Assembly: GCA_023430625.1 (NCBI GenBank) | Contig: JAEZAA010000045.1 | Span: forward strand, 1-13,196 | Length of the DNA stretch: 13,196 nt | Source: Pseudomonadota bacterium | GTDB lineage: Bacteria > Pseudomonadota > Gammaproteobacteria > Pseudomonadales > Oleiphilaceae | Direction of reading: 5' to 3' | Shown here: positions 1 through 7,274 of the stretch, piece after piece | Position numbering within the stretch: the first letter of the stretch is position 1 | Layout of the letters: each line of letters starts with the position of its first letter | Made by a program: the position numbers and the translations under genes | Notes under the pieces: generated by a model | Seen by the model: only the letters and a program-made list of their open reading frames with translations | Told to the model about the DNA's origin: nothing | Database searches by the model: none

Positions 1-40
1 GCTCTGCGGCAAACACACCGGGATCTCGCCCGGCGATGAG

Positions 41-820
41 CTAGAGTTGATCCAGTAACTGGTCGAAGCTGTCCAGCACCGCATCGGGCGCGTGCGTGGG
101 ATCGCGCCGCAACACCCGCTTGATCCAGTCCGCCTCCCACTGGGCACCGTTGTAGAACAGGGCGACAACACCGGCGTTTTTCGCCGTGATCATGTCCACC
201 GCGCTGTCGCCCACATACCAGATCCGCGGGCCGGCGCTCTCTCCCAGATTCTCCAGGGCGCGCAGGATCAGATCCGGCGCTGGCTTGTAGTCGGTCACGT
301 CGTCGGCGCAGACAGTCGTGTGGAACAGATCCTGCCAACGCCCGTCGTCCACTGTGCGCAGTTCATGATCGAGAAACTCTCGGCTGCGGTTGGTCGCCAC
401 ACCCAGCTTGATCCCCAACTGGCGCAATGCCGCCAGATAGTCGTAAACCCCTGCCTGAAATGGCTTCACCTCACCGAAGTGCTTGCGGTAACAGCGGTTA
501 TAGGCGCGGTGGGCAATGCTCTTGGCCTCGCGGTCGGCACCGAAGATGGCATTGAAAATGTCGGTCCGCGACACCCGCCGCTCGGCCAGAATGCGGGGGT
601 GCAGCCGGCGGAAGATCCGAATGTAGCGCACCAACCGGGCATCCTCCGGCGTTCTGCACTGGTCCTCCGGCAGCAGGCGGCGGATCAGGTCGAGCTCTTC
701 CAGTTGCGGCAACATGTCTTCCATGGCGCCGAACATGGCATCAAGGGTGTCCACCAGCGTGCCGTGCCAGTCGAACAGGATGACGCGGGGCGCCACCAGC
801 GTGGTGTCGGACTCAATCAT
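41..820 (-). CDS. HAD-superfamily hydrolase (phosphatase-like)
   Basis: A cytoplasmic haloacid-dehalogenase-fold hydrolase of 259 residues, probably acting on a small phosphorylated metabolite; the substrate cannot be told. Motif I is DWHGTLVDT (nucleophile D17), motif II is the threonine of VATNRS (T143), motif III the lysine of DYKPAPD (K179), and motif IV GDSAVD (D205, D209). A helical cap lies between motifs I and II, as in subclass I (phosphoglycolate phosphatase-like) enzymes. The oddity is histidine at position 19, where most HAD phosphatases have the second aspartate of DxD. I chose the ATG at 820 because AAGGAGGT lies about 13 bases upstream; the frame runs on to a TTG at 859, but without a comparable ribosome binding site. 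It diverges from the transporter operon. Fold assignment is firm, function open. Confidence 0.88.
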   Translation of the reverse strand: MIESDTTLVAPRVILFDWHGTLVDTLDAMFGAMEDMLPQLEELDLIRRLLPEDQCRTPEDARLVRYIRIFRRLHPRILAERRVSRTDIFNAIFGADREAKSIAHRAYNRCYRKHFGEVKPFQAGVYDYLAALRQLGIKLGVATNRSREFLDHELRTVDDGRWQDLFHTTVCADDVTDYKPAPDLILRALENLGESAGPRIWYVGDSAVDMITAKNAGVVALFYNGAQWEADWIKRVLRRDPTHAPDAVLDSFDQLLDQL

Positions 821-918
821 GGGATTTGCTTTGACCTCCTTGCGAAACAGTGGGGACAACCGGCCACGGCGGATCTTCTACCGGTGTCACATTATTGAGT
901 GTAGCGTTTCCCAGAGCC

Positions 919-946
919 TTGGACCCGGGTAAGCCGATGCTATACT
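919..946 (+). promoter_or_regulatory. Probable sigma-70 promoter of the transporter/CoA-transferase operon
   Basis: TTGGAC (919-924) and TATACT (941-946) are separated by 16 bases, and a TG one base upstream of the -10 box makes it an extended -10. It would give a leader of about 105 bases before the ATG at 1059. Assigned by eye from consensus; no transcript data. Confidence 0.6.
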
Positions 947-1058
947 GGCGCCACCCGATGGGCAGCCGGCGCCACAGGTCCGGATTTGACTGTCCGTTTG
1001 CACCGATCCGAGACCAACGTGATCCAAACAAGGCAACGCAGGAAGGGAAGCATCTGGC

Positions 1059-2429
1059 ATGACTCACGAAAAGACCTCCATTCACGGCCTCTGGAGCAGC
1101 CGGCTCGTCTTCATCTTCGCTGCCGTGGGTTCCGCCGTCGGTCTCGGCAATATCTGGAAGTTTCCCTACATCACCGGCGAGTATGGCGGCGGTGCCTTCG
1201 TCCTCATGTATTTGGTCTGTATCTCCCTGGTGGGCATTCCCATCATGGTGGCCGAGATCATGATCGGCCGCCGCGGGCGCCAGAGCCCGATCCACGCCAT
1301 GCCCGCCGTGGCGCGGGAGTCCGGTGCCGCCCGGGGCTGGACCATCATTGGCTGGATGGGTGCGCTGGCGGGCTTTCTGATCCTGTCGTTCTACAGTGTG
1401 ATCGCCGGCTGGGCCATGGCCTACATCGGCTATCTGGCGAGCGGCGATTTCACCGGCCAGTCGGCGGAGTTTGCCACCAGCCAATTCAACTCACTGCTGG
1501 GTTCCGCCTGGACCCTGACCGGCTGGCACAGCCTGTTCATGATCCTGTGCATTCTGGTGGTGGCGCGCGGTGTCCATCGCGGTCTGGAGCAGTCCCTGCG
1601 ACTCATGATGCCCCTGCTCTTTATCCTGCTGTTGGTGCTGGTGGGCTACAGCCTGACGCTGGACTCCTTCGGCCAGGGCTTCGCGTTCCTGTTCCAGTTC
1701 AACTGGGACAAGCTGTCGAGCGATGCCGTGCTGGTGGCCATGGGCCACTCCTTCTTCACCCTGAGCCTGGGCCTCGGCGCCATCATGGCCTACGGCGCCT
1801 ACATGCCCCGTGACGTCGCCATTGGCCGCACGGTGTTCTGGATCGCCGGCATCGACACCACGGTGGCACTGCTGGCGGGCCTGGCGATCTTCCCAGTGGT
1901 ATTCGCCAATGGCATGGCGCCGGATGCCGGCCCCGGCCTGCTGTTCAAGACACTCCCGCTGGCCTTTGGTCAGATGCCTGGCGGTACCTTCTTCGGTGTT
2001 CTCTTTTTCGTGATGGTGACGCTCGCCGCCTGGAGCTCCGCCATCTCCCTGCTGGAGCCCATGGTGGCCTGGCTGGTGGAGTCGGGCCACACCAGCCGCC
2101 CCAAGGCCACGGTGATGCTTGGATTCCTCGCCTGGCTGCTGGGTCTGGGCTCGGTGCTGTCGTTCAACCACTGGTCCGATGTCACCTTTTTCGGCAAGAC
2201 CTTCTTCGATTCGTTGGATTTCCTCACCGCCAACATCCTGCTGCCACTAGGCGGGTTGCTGATAGCCCTGTTCGTGGGCTGGTTCATGCGCGAAGCCTTG
2301 GTGCGCGACGAGCTGTTGGGCAACGCGGCACCACCTATGAGCTACCGCCTGTGGCGCCTGGTCATCGCCTATCTGTCGCCACTGCTGGTACTGGCCATCA
2401 TGGCGGATTTCCTGTTCGACATTTTCTAA
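1059..2429 (+). CDS. Sodium-dependent transporter, neurotransmitter:sodium symporter (NSS/SNF) family
   Basis: An inner-membrane Na+-coupled symporter of 456 residues with the LeuT fold, most likely importing an amino acid or similar small organic solute. TM1 carries the family hallmark GSAVGLGNIWKFPY (residues 24-37), the unwound segment that binds Na+ and substrate in LeuT, followed by EYGGGAF and GIPIMVAEIMIGRRGR. The lysine of WKFP sits where LeuT has its extracellular gate arginine. The rest is a run of hydrophobic segments with short loops; the length is typical of the shorter bacterial members (LeuT is 512 residues). A purine-rich ribosome binding site (GGAAGGGAAG, 1041-1050) precedes the ATG. 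The next gene starts 10 bases after the stop, so the two are almost surely co-transcribed. The substrate cannot be inferred with confidence. Confidence 0.93.
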   Translation: MTHEKTSIHGLWSSRLVFIFAAVGSAVGLGNIWKFPYITGEYGGGAFVLMYLVCISLVGIPIMVAEIMIGRRGRQSPIHAMPAVARESGAARGWTIIGWMGALAGFLILSFYSVIAGWAMAYIGYLASGDFTGQSAEFATSQFNSLLGSAWTLTGWHSLFMILCILVVARGVHRGLEQSLRLMMPLLFILLLVLVGYSLTLDSFGQGFAFLFQFNWDKLSSDAVLVAMGHSFFTLSLGLGAIMAYGAYMPRDVAIGRTVFWIAGIDTTVALLAGLAIFPVVFANGMAPDAGPGLLFKTLPLAFGQMPGGTFFGVLFFVMVTLAAWSSAISLLEPMVAWLVESGHTSRPKATVMLGFLAWLLGLGSVLSFNHWSDVTFFGKTFFDSLDFLTANILLPLGGLLIALFVGWFMREALVRDELLGNAAPPMSYRLWRLVIAYLSPLLVLAIMADFLFDIF

Positions 2430-2439
2430 AGGATCCAGC

Positions 2440-3633
2440 ATGACAGCCAAACCACTCGCGGGCCTCAAGGTCCTGGAACTGGGCACCCTGATCGCCGGCC
2501 CCTTTGCCGCCCGCCTGCTTGCCGAGTTCGGCGCCGAGGTAATCAAGATCGAATCTCCCGACAGCGGCGATCCCCTGCGCAAATGGCGCAAGCTCTACGA
2601 AGGCACCTCGCTCTGGTGGTTCGTGCAGGCCCGCAACAAGCAGTCCCTGACCCTCAACCTCAAACACCCGGACGGCGTGGCGATCCTGAAGGAGCTGGTC
2701 GCCGAAACCGATATCCTGATCGAGAACTTCCGCCCCGGCGTGCTGGAAAAACTCGGCCTGGGTTGGGATGTGCTGCACGCACTCAACCCCCGCCTGGTGC
2801 TGGTGCGCCTGTCCGGCTTCGGCCAGACCGGTCCCTACAAGGATCAGCCGGGCTTTGGCGCGGTGGGCGAGTCCATGGGCGGGCTGCGCTATATCACTGG
2901 CTTCCCCGACCGGCCGCCGGTGCGTACCGGCATTTCCATCGGCGATTCCATCGCCGCACTCTGGTCCGTGTTCGGCGCGCTCATGGCCTTGCGTCACCGC
3001 GAGGTCAATGGCGGCCTGGGCCAGGTGGTGGACGTGGCCTTGTATGAAGCCGTGTTCGCCATGATGGAGAGCATGGTGCCGGAATTCGACGTGTTCGGCT
3101 TTGTGCGCGAGCGTACCGGCAACATCATGCCCGGCATCACACCCTCGGCGATTCATACGAGCGCCGACGGCAAGCATGTGCAGATCGGTGCCAACGGCGA
3201 TGCCATCTTCAAGCGCTTCATGCAGGCCATCAACCGGCCTGATTTGGCGGACGACCCCGCTCTGGCCGACAATGCCGGACGCGACGCCCGCCGCGACGAG
3301 CTCTATGGCGTAATCGACCGCTGGGTCGCCAGCCAGCCGCTGGACGAAGTGCTGCGGGTGCTGAACGAGGCGGAGGTTCCGGCCAGCCGCATCTACTCGG
3401 CGGCGGATATGTTTCAGGACCCGCAGTTTCTGGCCCGTGCCATGATCCTGCCCGCCACCCTGCCCGACGGCACGCCGTTCAAGATGCCCGGCATCGTGCC
3501 CAAGCTGTCCGACACCCCGGGCGGCTATGACTGGATCGGTCCCCAGCTGGGTGAGCACACCGACGCAATCCTGCGCCGGCTGGGCTATGACGAGGCCCGG
3601 ATTGCCGAGCTGCGCGCGGCCAAGGTGCTGTAG
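2440..3633 (+). CDS. CoA-transferase family III (CaiB/BaiF type)
   Basis: A 397-residue cytoplasmic class III CoA-transferase, moving CoA between two carboxylic acids through a mixed-anhydride/aspartyl-CoA mechanism. The N-terminal Rossmann part shows LAGLKVLELGTLIAGPFAARL and GAEVIKIESPDSGDPLR, then NKQSLTLNLKHPDG and DILIENFRPGVLEKLGLG, all family signatures. The catalytic aspartate is D169 in SIGDS, the same residue number and motif as in formyl-CoA transferase YfdW. The C-terminal part returns to the first domain (LGEHTDAILRRLGYD). The ribosome binding site AAAGGA lies before the ATG. Tight linkage to the upstream NSS transporter suggests the imported solute, or a product of it, is activated as a CoA thioester; that is inference. 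Related enzymes act on carnitine, mesaconate, glutarate, oxalate and bile acids, so no specific name is given. Confidence 0.93.
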   Translation: MTAKPLAGLKVLELGTLIAGPFAARLLAEFGAEVIKIESPDSGDPLRKWRKLYEGTSLWWFVQARNKQSLTLNLKHPDGVAILKELVAETDILIENFRPGVLEKLGLGWDVLHALNPRLVLVRLSGFGQTGPYKDQPGFGAVGESMGGLRYITGFPDRPPVRTGISIGDSIAALWSVFGALMALRHREVNGGLGQVVDVALYEAVFAMMESMVPEFDVFGFVRERTGNIMPGITPSAIHTSADGKHVQIGANGDAIFKRFMQAINRPDLADDPALADNAGRDARRDELYGVIDRWVASQPLDEVLRVLNEAEVPASRIYSAADMFQDPQFLARAMILPATLPDGTPFKMPGIVPKLSDTPGGYDWIGPQLGEHTDAILRRLGYDEARIAELRAAKVL

Positions 3634-3642
3634 GCGCTACTT

Positions 3643-3648
3643 TATAAT
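3643..3648 (+). promoter_or_regulatory. Perfect -10 box (TATAAT) before the metalloprotease gene
   Basis: TATAAT stands 35 bases before the ATG at 3683, in the 49-base gap after the CoA-transferase. No good -35 box is seen at 16-18 bases upstream, where the CoA-transferase coding end lies. It suggests the protease gene can be transcribed separately from the operon before it. Confidence 0.45.
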
Positions 3649-3682
3649 GTCCTCCTGACCGAATCCGGTTACGGAGGCATGC

Positions 3683-4900
3683 ATGGAAGACAGCAGGGGC
3701 ATCCACTTGGGCCGCGTCGCCGGCGTCGATCTGGTGGTCGACTGGAGCCTGCTCATCATATTCGCGCTGATCACCTTCAGCCTCGCCGCCGGTTTGTTTC
3801 CCGCCTGGCATCCAGACTGGAGTCCAGGTGTCGCCTGGCTCACGGCCCTGGCCGCCGCCATCCTGTTCTTCGCCTCGGTGCTGATCCACGAGCTATCCCA
3901 TGCTCTGGTTGGCCGCCTCAACGGCATCGAGGTGCGCCGCATTACCCTGTTCATGTTCGGTGGCATGGCCCACATGGAGAACGATCCGGTCTCCTGGAAG
4001 GGCGAATTCGCCATGGCCATCATCGGCCCCATTACCAGTCTGGTATTGGGTTTCCTGTTTCTCTGGCTGGCCGACCTGTTCAGCGGCAACCTGGTGATCG
4101 ACCCGGACAATCCCCAGGCCACTCTAGCCGCCCTGAGCCCGCTCAGCACCCTGCTGCTGTGGCTGGGGCCGGTTAATATCATCCTCGCGGTGTTCAACAT
4201 GGTGCCGGGCTTTCCCCTGGATGGCGGCCGCGTGCTGCGCGCCCTGCTGTGGGGGCTGACCGGCGACCAGCTGCGCGCCACCCGCTGGGCCTCCGCCGCT
4301 GGCCAGGGCGTTGCCTGGCTGCTGGTGGCCTGCGGCGTGGCCATGATGATCGGCCTGACGGTGCCCTTCTTTGGCCGCGGCTTCGTGGGCGGCCTTTGGC
4401 TGATTCTGATCGGCTGGTTTCTGCACCACGCCGCGAGTATGGATTACCGCCAGCTGCTGTTGCGCCAATCCCTCGGCCAGGTGCCCGTTGCACGCCTGAT
4501 GCAAACCCAACTGGTGCGGGTCGATCCCCAGTTACCGGTTGGCCAATTGGTGGAAGACTACCTGATGGCGACCGGGCAACGGGTGTTTCCGGTGGAGGCG
4601 AATGGCGCGTTTTTGGGCCTGGTCACCCTGCGCGACATCTACAAGAACGAGCGCAATCTGTGGGACCAAATTCGGGTCGAGCAGATCATGACGCCCCGCG
4701 CCCGCCTGATCACCGTCTCACCCCGACAGGAGGCGTTCGAAGCCCTGTCCATTCTGGGGCGCGAGAACCTGAACCAGATGCCAGTGATCGATGACGGGCG
4801 CCTGCTGGGCCTGATCCACCGCGAAGATGTCCTGCGCTGGCTCTTCCTGCATCGCCCGGAGCAACGCCGGGACGGTTCGGAGCCTCGCCGCCCCCTCTGA
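3683..4900 (+). CDS. Site-2 protease family (M50) intramembrane metalloprotease with two CBS domains
   Basis: A 405-residue inner-membrane zinc protease of the S2P/M50 family with a regulatory C-terminal CBS pair. The zinc motif is HELSH (H69, E70, H73) inside a hydrophobic segment; the third ligand is D180 in FPLDGGRVLRALLW. Hydrophobic segments cover residues about 20-40, 52-72, 110-132, 152-172 and 207-248. From about 265 the protein is soluble and has two CBS repeats: VARLMQTQLVRVDPQL to LVTLRDIY, then VEQIMTPRARLITVSP to LIHREDVLRWL. CBS pairs commonly bind adenosine nucleotides, so energy or nucleotide sensing is plausible. This architecture matches the S2P-CBS subgroup (like Mycobacterium Rip3), not RseP, as no PDZ domain is present. 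GGAGG at 3673-3677 favours the ATG at 3683 over the one at 3679 in another frame. The target protein is unknown. Confidence 0.92.
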   Translation: MEDSRGIHLGRVAGVDLVVDWSLLIIFALITFSLAAGLFPAWHPDWSPGVAWLTALAAAILFFASVLIHELSHALVGRLNGIEVRRITLFMFGGMAHMENDPVSWKGEFAMAIIGPITSLVLGFLFLWLADLFSGNLVIDPDNPQATLAALSPLSTLLLWLGPVNIILAVFNMVPGFPLDGGRVLRALLWGLTGDQLRATRWASAAGQGVAWLLVACGVAMMIGLTVPFFGRGFVGGLWLILIGWFLHHAASMDYRQLLLRQSLGQVPVARLMQTQLVRVDPQLPVGQLVEDYLMATGQRVFPVEANGAFLGLVTLRDIYKNERNLWDQIRVEQIMTPRARLITVSPRQEAFEALSILGRENLNQMPVIDDGRLLGLIHREDVLRWLFLHRPEQRRDGSEPRRPL

Positions 4901-4902
4901 CG

Positions 4903-4921
4903 CCCTGTAAGCCTTACAGGG
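4903..4921 (+). terminator. Terminator-like hairpin after the metalloprotease gene
   Basis: CCCTGTAA (4903-4910) and TTACAGGG (4914-4921) form a perfect 8-base stem with a 3-base loop, two bases after the stop codon. No T-run follows (ATTCTGC), so it may be a weak terminator or an mRNA-stabilising 3' end rather than a classical intrinsic terminator. Confidence 0.45.
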
Positions 4922-5129
4922 ATTCTGCAAAGATTCCCGACAGCAACCTGCCGCCAAGGCCTGCACCCTGGCTTCAACCCGCCATAAGCAAGGGCTTGCC
5001 GCAATCTGCGCCCGTGGCATGGTGCTTGCTGTTTCTCCTAACAGACAATTCCATCGCATAAACAATGCCATCACACAGACAGCGCCATCTCCATCGGCGC
5101 AAACCAACGAGATCAGTGGGAGGCCCAGC

Positions 5130-5888
5130 ATGGCTCGCAGAGATTTTCCCCGAGACGACCTCATTCCCGAAGAACGTCTGAGCCGCCGGCCCCAGGCCCG
5201 CCAGCGGCCCAGGGGTTATGACGACCAGTATTGGTCGTCGCGTGCGCCGGAAGACCGGGTTGGCTTCAGCTACAACGATCGCGACCCGCGCCTGGAAGGC
5301 GACGACTACGCCTACCAGAATGAATCCGCGCCCGGCAACATCGACCCCGACATCGCCTTCGGCCGAGGCCCTTCTGCCGAGCGCTGGGGCGGACATCTCG
5401 GCGCCCAGGACCGTTTCGGCTCCGGGCTCACCGACCGCTACGGCTACGGCCGGGGCGACTTTCAGGATCAGGACCTCTATGGCCGGCGCGAGTATTACCG
5501 CCAGGGGCCGCTGGACGAGAGCTATCGCCCGCACGAACGCGAGCATCAGCCCGTGCCCCAGGCCTATCGCGAGCACGCGCAACCAACACCGGATCATCGG
5601 GGCCGTGGCCCCAAAGGCTACCAGCGATCCGATGAGCGCATTCTGGAGGAAGTCTGCGAACGCCTGAGCGACGATCCCGCCATCGACGCCAGCGATATCG
5701 AGGTGCACTGCGAGCAGGGTATCGTCACCCTGGAAGGCACCATCGAGAGCCGCACTAAAAAGCACCATGTGGAAAGCCTGGTGGCGGATGTGCGCGGCGT
5801 GAAGGACATCGTCAACGACCTGACCATTGCCACCGGCTGGCCGGGCGGTGCGTCGGGGCTTGGGCGGCAGGGATCCGACTTCGGCTAA
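5130..5888 (+). CDS. BON-domain protein with long charged N-terminal region
   Basis: A 252-residue soluble protein. Residues 1-165 are rich in Arg, Asp, Gly, Tyr, Glu and Gln with almost no hydrophobic runs (DDQYWSSRAPEDRVGF, DRYGYGRGDFQDQDLYGRREYY), so probably disordered. Residues about 167-234 are a BON domain (SDERILEEVCERLSDDPAID, EVHCEQGIVTLEGTI, VRGVKDIVNDL), preceded by the GPKGYQRSDER linker seen in other BON proteins of this kind. BON domains are thought to bind phospholipids or surfaces and are common in osmotic-stress proteins such as OsmY. OsmY is periplasmic, but no signal peptide is visible here, so this one is likely cytoplasmic. The ATG at 5130 is chosen because GGGAGG precedes it; the frame is open back to 5019 but without a good ribosome site. 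No convincing promoter was seen in 4922-5129. Confidence 0.85.
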   Translation: MARRDFPRDDLIPEERLSRRPQARQRPRGYDDQYWSSRAPEDRVGFSYNDRDPRLEGDDYAYQNESAPGNIDPDIAFGRGPSAERWGGHLGAQDRFGSGLTDRYGYGRGDFQDQDLYGRREYYRQGPLDESYRPHEREHQPVPQAYREHAQPTPDHRGRGPKGYQRSDERILEEVCERLSDDPAIDASDIEVHCEQGIVTLEGTIESRTKKHHVESLVADVRGVKDIVNDLTIATGWPGGASGLGRQGSDFG

Positions 5889-5889
5889 T

Positions 5890-5944
5890 GCTGTGGGTTA
5901 AGTGCTGTGGGTTAAGTACCGTGGGTTTAAGTACGGTGTGTAAG
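5890..5944. repeat. Four-copy degenerate tandem repeat between convergent genes
   Basis: GCTGTGGGTTAAGT occurs twice in perfect tandem (5890-5903, 5904-5917), then ACCGTGGGTTTAAGT (5918-5932) and a partial ACGGTGTGTAAG (5933-5944). The array fills the whole gap between the BON gene stop (5888) and the membrane-protein stop (5947). Copies 3 and 4 also give a 5-base inverted pair (ACCGT/ACGGT) with a 10-base loop, too weak to call a terminator. Confidence 0.8.
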
Positions 5945-5946
5945 GG

Positions 5947-6996
5947 TCAGGGCTTCACCCCGAGGTAGCCCTGCACGTAAATCCGCTCCACCATGACCAT
6001 CGCCACCGCCGTCAAAGGTGCCGCCAGCAACAGGCCAAGCAGCCCGGCGTACAGCCCCAGGCCCACCTGCGCCACAATGAGCAGGGCGGGCGGCATCTCG
6101 ATGGCCTGGCGCTGCACCAGGGGTGTAATCAGATAACTTTCCAGAGTCTGCACCACAACATACAGGATGGCTACCTGATACAGGGTCTGCTGGTCCTGGG
6201 CGTACGCCACCAGTAGGGCCGGCACCGCCGCCAACAGCGGCCCGAAATTGGGAATGAACTCCAATAAAGCCGCCAACAATCCCAATGACAAGGCCATCGG
6301 CATGCCAAGCAGCCAAAGTCCGACCCCGACAAAGATGCCCATGACCGCCATGGAGACAATGCGCCCCAGCAGCCACCAACTCATCTTGTCGATGATGCTC
6401 TCCAGCAGATCAACCGCGGCGGCCTGCTGGGCGGGCGGTATCAGACGCAGGATACCTCGGCGGTAAATATCCGGCTCAAAGGCGACGTACAGCCCCACGA
6501 ACAGGATGACCACCAGGTTCACCACGAGGCCCAGAGTCGACGAAAAGAAGGTCGAGACCCGGGAAAACCAGTTCTCGAATAACTGGTCTGGCGATTGGTC
6601 CTGCTGCAGGGCATTGATCAATTGCGAACCCATTGGCCAGTCCCCGATTTGATGCTCAAGCTCGCTCAAGCTCGTGGGAACCACCTGCATCATCTGCTGG
6701 AACTGCTGCTTTACGTTGGTGGCGAAGTTGTAGCCGAAGGCCGCCAGCAGCGCGATCGTCGCCAGCACGACCAGAGCCACGGCCCAACGGCGGGAAAGAA
6801 AACTATGCTGACTCAACCAGTCGGCGGGAATCAGAAAAAACAGCGCCAGCAACAGGCCCGCAAAGGCCATCAGCAGCACCTCGGTACCAGACCACAGAAT
6901 CGCCAGCAGCAAGACTGCCAAGATCACCGCCCCGACCGCAATCCAAACCCGATGAACGTAATCACTCCAGTCTGGCTGGCCCGGCGGGTTGTTCAT
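5947..6996 (-). CDS. AI-2E family transporter (PerM/UPF0118 membrane protein)
   Basis: A 349-residue polytopic inner-membrane protein of the AI-2E exporter family (Pfam AI-2E_transport). The order of segments fits the family: hydrophobic pairs near residues 17-57 and 70-90, a hydrophilic domain about 92-150 (KQQFQQMMQVVPTSLSELE), then membrane segments with the conserved LLEFIPNFGPLLAAVPALL and a C-terminal pair (YAGLLGLLLAAPLTAVAMVMV). Members have been linked to export of autoinducer-2 (E. coli TqsA) or to Na+/H+ exchange, while many, such as PerM, have no known substrate, so quorum signalling should not be assumed. GAGGAGG lies four bases before the ATG at 6996. The gene diverges from the helicase gene and converges on the BON gene. 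Confidence 0.92.
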   Translation of the reverse strand: MNNPPGQPDWSDYVHRVWIAVGAVILAVLLLAILWSGTEVLLMAFAGLLLALFFLIPADWLSQHSFLSRRWAVALVVLATIALLAAFGYNFATNVKQQFQQMMQVVPTSLSELEHQIGDWPMGSQLINALQQDQSPDQLFENWFSRVSTFFSSTLGLVVNLVVILFVGLYVAFEPDIYRRGILRLIPPAQQAAAVDLLESIIDKMSWWLLGRIVSMAVMGIFVGVGLWLLGMPMALSLGLLAALLEFIPNFGPLLAAVPALLVAYAQDQQTLYQVAILYVVVQTLESYLITPLVQRQAIEMPPALLIVAQVGLGLYAGLLGLLLAAPLTAVAMVMVERIYVQGYLGVKP

Positions 6997-7274
6997 CGCG
7001 CCTCCTCGGCTCGCTGGTTCGTTGCCTGATCAAGCTTCATTCTAGGCTTTATGGGCAACGAGCCCTCACTCCCCCCCGACGGAGACAGATCGAGCATGAT
7101 TACCTAGTCGTCACAAATTAGTTCCACATCGCCACGCCGAATCTGATAGAGTGTCCGCCTGCGGCATTTCCGACCAGTCCCCTTGCCGCTGCCTATCCTG
7201 GCTTTTTACCCTCATCTGGCTATGACTGGCCGCCGCTAGGCGACAGGCCGATGCTAAATATTTCCCGGAGCTCT
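6997..7274. other. Divergent intergenic region between AI-2E transporter and rhlE
   Basis: About 280 bases with no open frame that looks like a gene. A 7-base inverted pair (CGTTGCC / GGCAACG, roughly 7019-7055) surrounds a 28-base loop and may be chance. The rhlE leader is probably long, as is common for RhlE-type helicases, but I could not place a convincing promoter or a cold-box-like element. Confidence 0.4.

Noticed and set aside
821..859. N-terminal extension of the HAD hydrolase to a TTG at 859
   Set aside because: The internal ATG at 820 has a near-perfect Shine-Dalgarno, which itself lies inside the extension; the TTG has none.
957..983. Sequence resembling the REP-like palindrome in the transporter leader (GATGGGCAGC then CCACAGGTC)
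   Set aside because: It shares short blocks with 8653-8678, but the stem is not preserved and the match needs gaps, so chance is as likely as a decayed REP copy.
2398..3558. Long open frame antisense to the CoA-transferase (386 residues)
   Set aside because: It is a shadow produced by GC-rich codon bias: its His/Gln/Gly-rich composition matches no family, and the opposite strand encodes a clear enzyme with its catalytic aspartate.
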